Positions 62,899 to 64,000 of a DNA stretch of 64,000 bases are shown piece after piece. A program made the position numbers and the translations under genes. The first letter of the stretch is position 1, and every line of letters begins with the position of its first letter. The notes below the pieces were generated by a model. That model searched no databases, had not been told where the DNA came from, and worked only from the letters and a program-made list of their open reading frames with translations. Source of the stretch: Allosediminivita pacifica (GTDB lineage Bacteria > Pseudomonadota > Alphaproteobacteria > Rhodobacterales > Rhodobacteraceae); contig NZ_QBKN01000007.1 in assembly GCF_003054175.1 (NCBI RefSeq), positions 122,750 through 186,749 on the forward strand, written 5' to 3'.

Positions 62899-63783
62899 AT
62901 GGCGCTTTCCCCGCAAAGACTGGACGCCGTGAGGGCCGTGGCCGAGACCGGCTCCTATGCCGCCGCCGCGCGGGCGCTCGAGGTCACTCAGCCAAACATT
63001 TCCGCGCAAGTGCGTGGATTGGAACGGGAATTCGGGCTCAGCCTGTTCCGGCGAGAAGCCGGCAAGCTCCTTCCCACGGATCTCTGCCTCAAGCTCTGCG
63101 ATTCGGCGGAACGCATGGCCGAGGCGAGGCAGGAGGCCGAGCGCCTCCTCCTCAGTCGCTCCTCTCTGCGCGAGGGCAAGATCATCGTGGGGCTCGGCAA
63201 CGCCATGCCCGGCATGGCCCTCATCGCCGCCTTCCACCGTGCCTACCCCGGTGTCTCGCTCAAGGTGGAAACAGGCTCGCACCACAAGATCACGCGCGCG
63301 GTGCTGACCCACGAATGCGACATCGGCGTGCTGCCTGACGTCCCCGCAGATCCCCGCTTCCGCTGCGCGCATCTGGCCCGGGCGCGCGTCGTTGCCATCG
63401 CTCCGCGCGGGCACCGGCTGGCAGGGCAAGCCGAAGTCACGGCCGAGATGCTCTGCAACGAGCCCCTGATCTTCCGTGCCTCGGGGTCATCCACCCAGCG
63501 CGCAGTCGACCGCATGTTCTCACGGGCGGGTCTCTCTCCCAAGCCCTTCCTGACGCTGGACGCCCGGGACGGCCTCTACGAGGCAGTGGCCAACGGCCTC
63601 GGCATCGGGTTCCTCTGGCAGGGATCGACCGGACGAACCGATGGCGTCACCCAACTGGGAATCGCCGAAATGAAGGGGCAACCCATTCACGAAACGGTCT
63701 TCAGCCTTCGCGAGACAAGCGGACAAATCGTCGACGCGTTCTTCGGCCTTGCTACACATAGACAGATGCAAGCGGCTCTCTGA
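62899..63783 (+). CDS. LysR-family transcriptional regulator, stop supplied by IS end
   Basis: 294 residues. Helix-turn-helix GSYAAAARALEVTQPNISAQV, then the effector domain with the conserved IIVGLGNAMPGMALIAAF pattern. Probably controls the divergent HAD-ABC-phosphoesterase operon (134 bp between; CTTGGCCAAG palindrome at 62869-62878). Its TGA stop (63781-63783) coincides with the terminal TGAACCGCACC of an adjacent IS3-type element, so the natural C-terminus may have been lost or is just preserved; length is normal for the family. Confidence 0.88.
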   Translation: MALSPQRLDAVRAVAETGSYAAAARALEVTQPNISAQVRGLEREFGLSLFRREAGKLLPTDLCLKLCDSAERMAEARQEAERLLLSRSSLREGKIIVGLGNAMPGMALIAAFHRAYPGVSLKVETGSHHKITRAVLTHECDIGVLPDVPADPRFRCAHLARARVVAIAPRGHRLAGQAEVTAEMLCNEPLIFRASGSSTQRAVDRMFSRAGLSPKPFLTLDARDGLYEAVANGLGIGFLWQGSTGRTDGVTQLGIAEMKGQPIHETVFSLRETSGQIVDAFFGLATHRQMQAAL

Positions 63784-64000
63784 ACCGCACCGAGTTTGTC
63801 GGAGGCTTATTGTCATTAGTTATGCGGCCATGTCTTCAGTTTCCAGAGCCGCGTAGAAGTTGGCCTCCGCCTCGGCGGGTGGGATGTTCCCGATGGGCTC
63901 GAGCTGACGGCGATTGTTGAACCAGTCGACCCATTCCAAGGTCGCGTATTCGACCGCCTCGAAACTGCGCCAAGGGCCGCGGCGATGGATGACTTCTGCC
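63781..64000 (-). mobile_element. IS3-family insertion sequence, one end
   Basis: Terminal inverted repeat beginning TGAACCGCACCGAGTTTGTC at 63781, 37 bp before the transposase stop. The other end is beyond the window. The insertion point is at the stop codon of the LysR gene. Confidence 0.85.
63820..64000 (-). CDS. IS3-family transposase OrfB, C-terminal part
   Basis: About 59 residues are visible, running off the window end. Reading from the edge: AEVIHRRGPWRSFEAVEYAT, then LEWVDWFNNRRQLEPIGNIP and PAEAEANFYAALETEDMAA with stop TAA at 63820-63822. This is the end of the DDE integrase domain of IS3 group transposases (the FNNRR-x4-IGNIPPAEAE signature). The 5' part and OrfA lie outside. Confidence 0.92.
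   Translation of the reverse strand, partial: AEVIHRRGPWRSFEAVEYATLEWVDWFNNRRQLEPIGNIPPAEAEANFYAALETEDMAA

Overview
This window is a GC-rich stretch of an alphaproteobacterial chromosome, most likely from the Roseobacter group of the Rhodobacteraceae. Pointers are a RpoE-ChrR singlet-oxygen sigma/anti-sigma pair beside an amine oxidase-DUF1365 operon, a PuuD-type membrane urate hydroxylase, a VPLPA-CTERM surface protein, a Y-family polymerase with an N-terminal zinc ribbon, and a pyrB-membrane protein-pyrC'-plsY operon. No rRNA, tRNA or CRISPR array was found. Genes are densely packed with many ATGA overlaps. Most gaps over 300 bp are occupied by dispersed repeats.

Layout. 0-6.6 kb: end of an ABC permease gene, a GltB-domain flavoprotein, two small exported proteins (DUF302, fasciclin), a YeiH-type exporter with its divergent LysR regulator, and an orphan ParB-like protein. 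6.6-7.3 kb: repeats only. 7.3-14.4 kb: clpB under a textbook RpoH promoter, a VPLPA-CTERM protein, pyrF, an unknown 87-residue protein, a Nudix hydrolase, dinB and a DUF3775 protein. 14.4-19.1 kb: a stress island with an SDR, DUF1365 and amine oxidase operon divergent from rpoE-chrR. 19.1-24 kb: aldehyde dehydrogenase, 1-Cys peroxiredoxin, an outer-membrane barrel, an exported unknown and an aspartoacylase-like protein. 24.3-30.1 kb: aceE-aceF-lpdA for pyruvate dehydrogenase, with palindromic operators upstream. 30.3-36.4 kb: rmuC, mutL, a possible 33-residue ORF, puuD, and a persulfide dioxygenase-rhodanese pair behind an ATTC-N8-GAAT site. 36.4-39.2 kb: repeats around a LysR/NmrA pair. 39.2-46.2 kb: class III aminotransferase, plsY-pyrC'-membrane protein-pyrB, then uracil-DNA glycosylase, LysE exporter and moaB. 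46.3-55.4 kb: an RND efflux pair, a DsbD-N-like protein, YqgE, a flavodoxin-fold oxidoreductase, a zinc alcohol dehydrogenase and a GNAT acetyltransferase. 55.9-63.8 kb: a peptide-type ABC importer operon that also carries a HAD phosphatase and a metallophosphoesterase, with a divergent LysR gene. An IS3-family element follows from 63781.

Functional themes. Oxidative and electrophile stress is handled by RpoE-ChrR, the lipid-linked oxidase cluster, peroxiredoxin, ClpB, the Y-family polymerase and the glycosylase. Sulfur handling is represented by the persulfide dioxygenase-rhodanese unit. Pyrimidine synthesis appears at two loci, pyrF and pyrB-pyrC'; the PyrC-like protein here has lost its catalytic residues.

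The least explained signals are: an 86-bp element with conserved internal spacing at 7223, 39119 and 54797; a 122-bp module bounded by hairpins, in three copies; the unusual ABC-transporter/two-phosphatase operon; and the IS3 element whose terminal TGA supplies the stop codon of the LysR gene.
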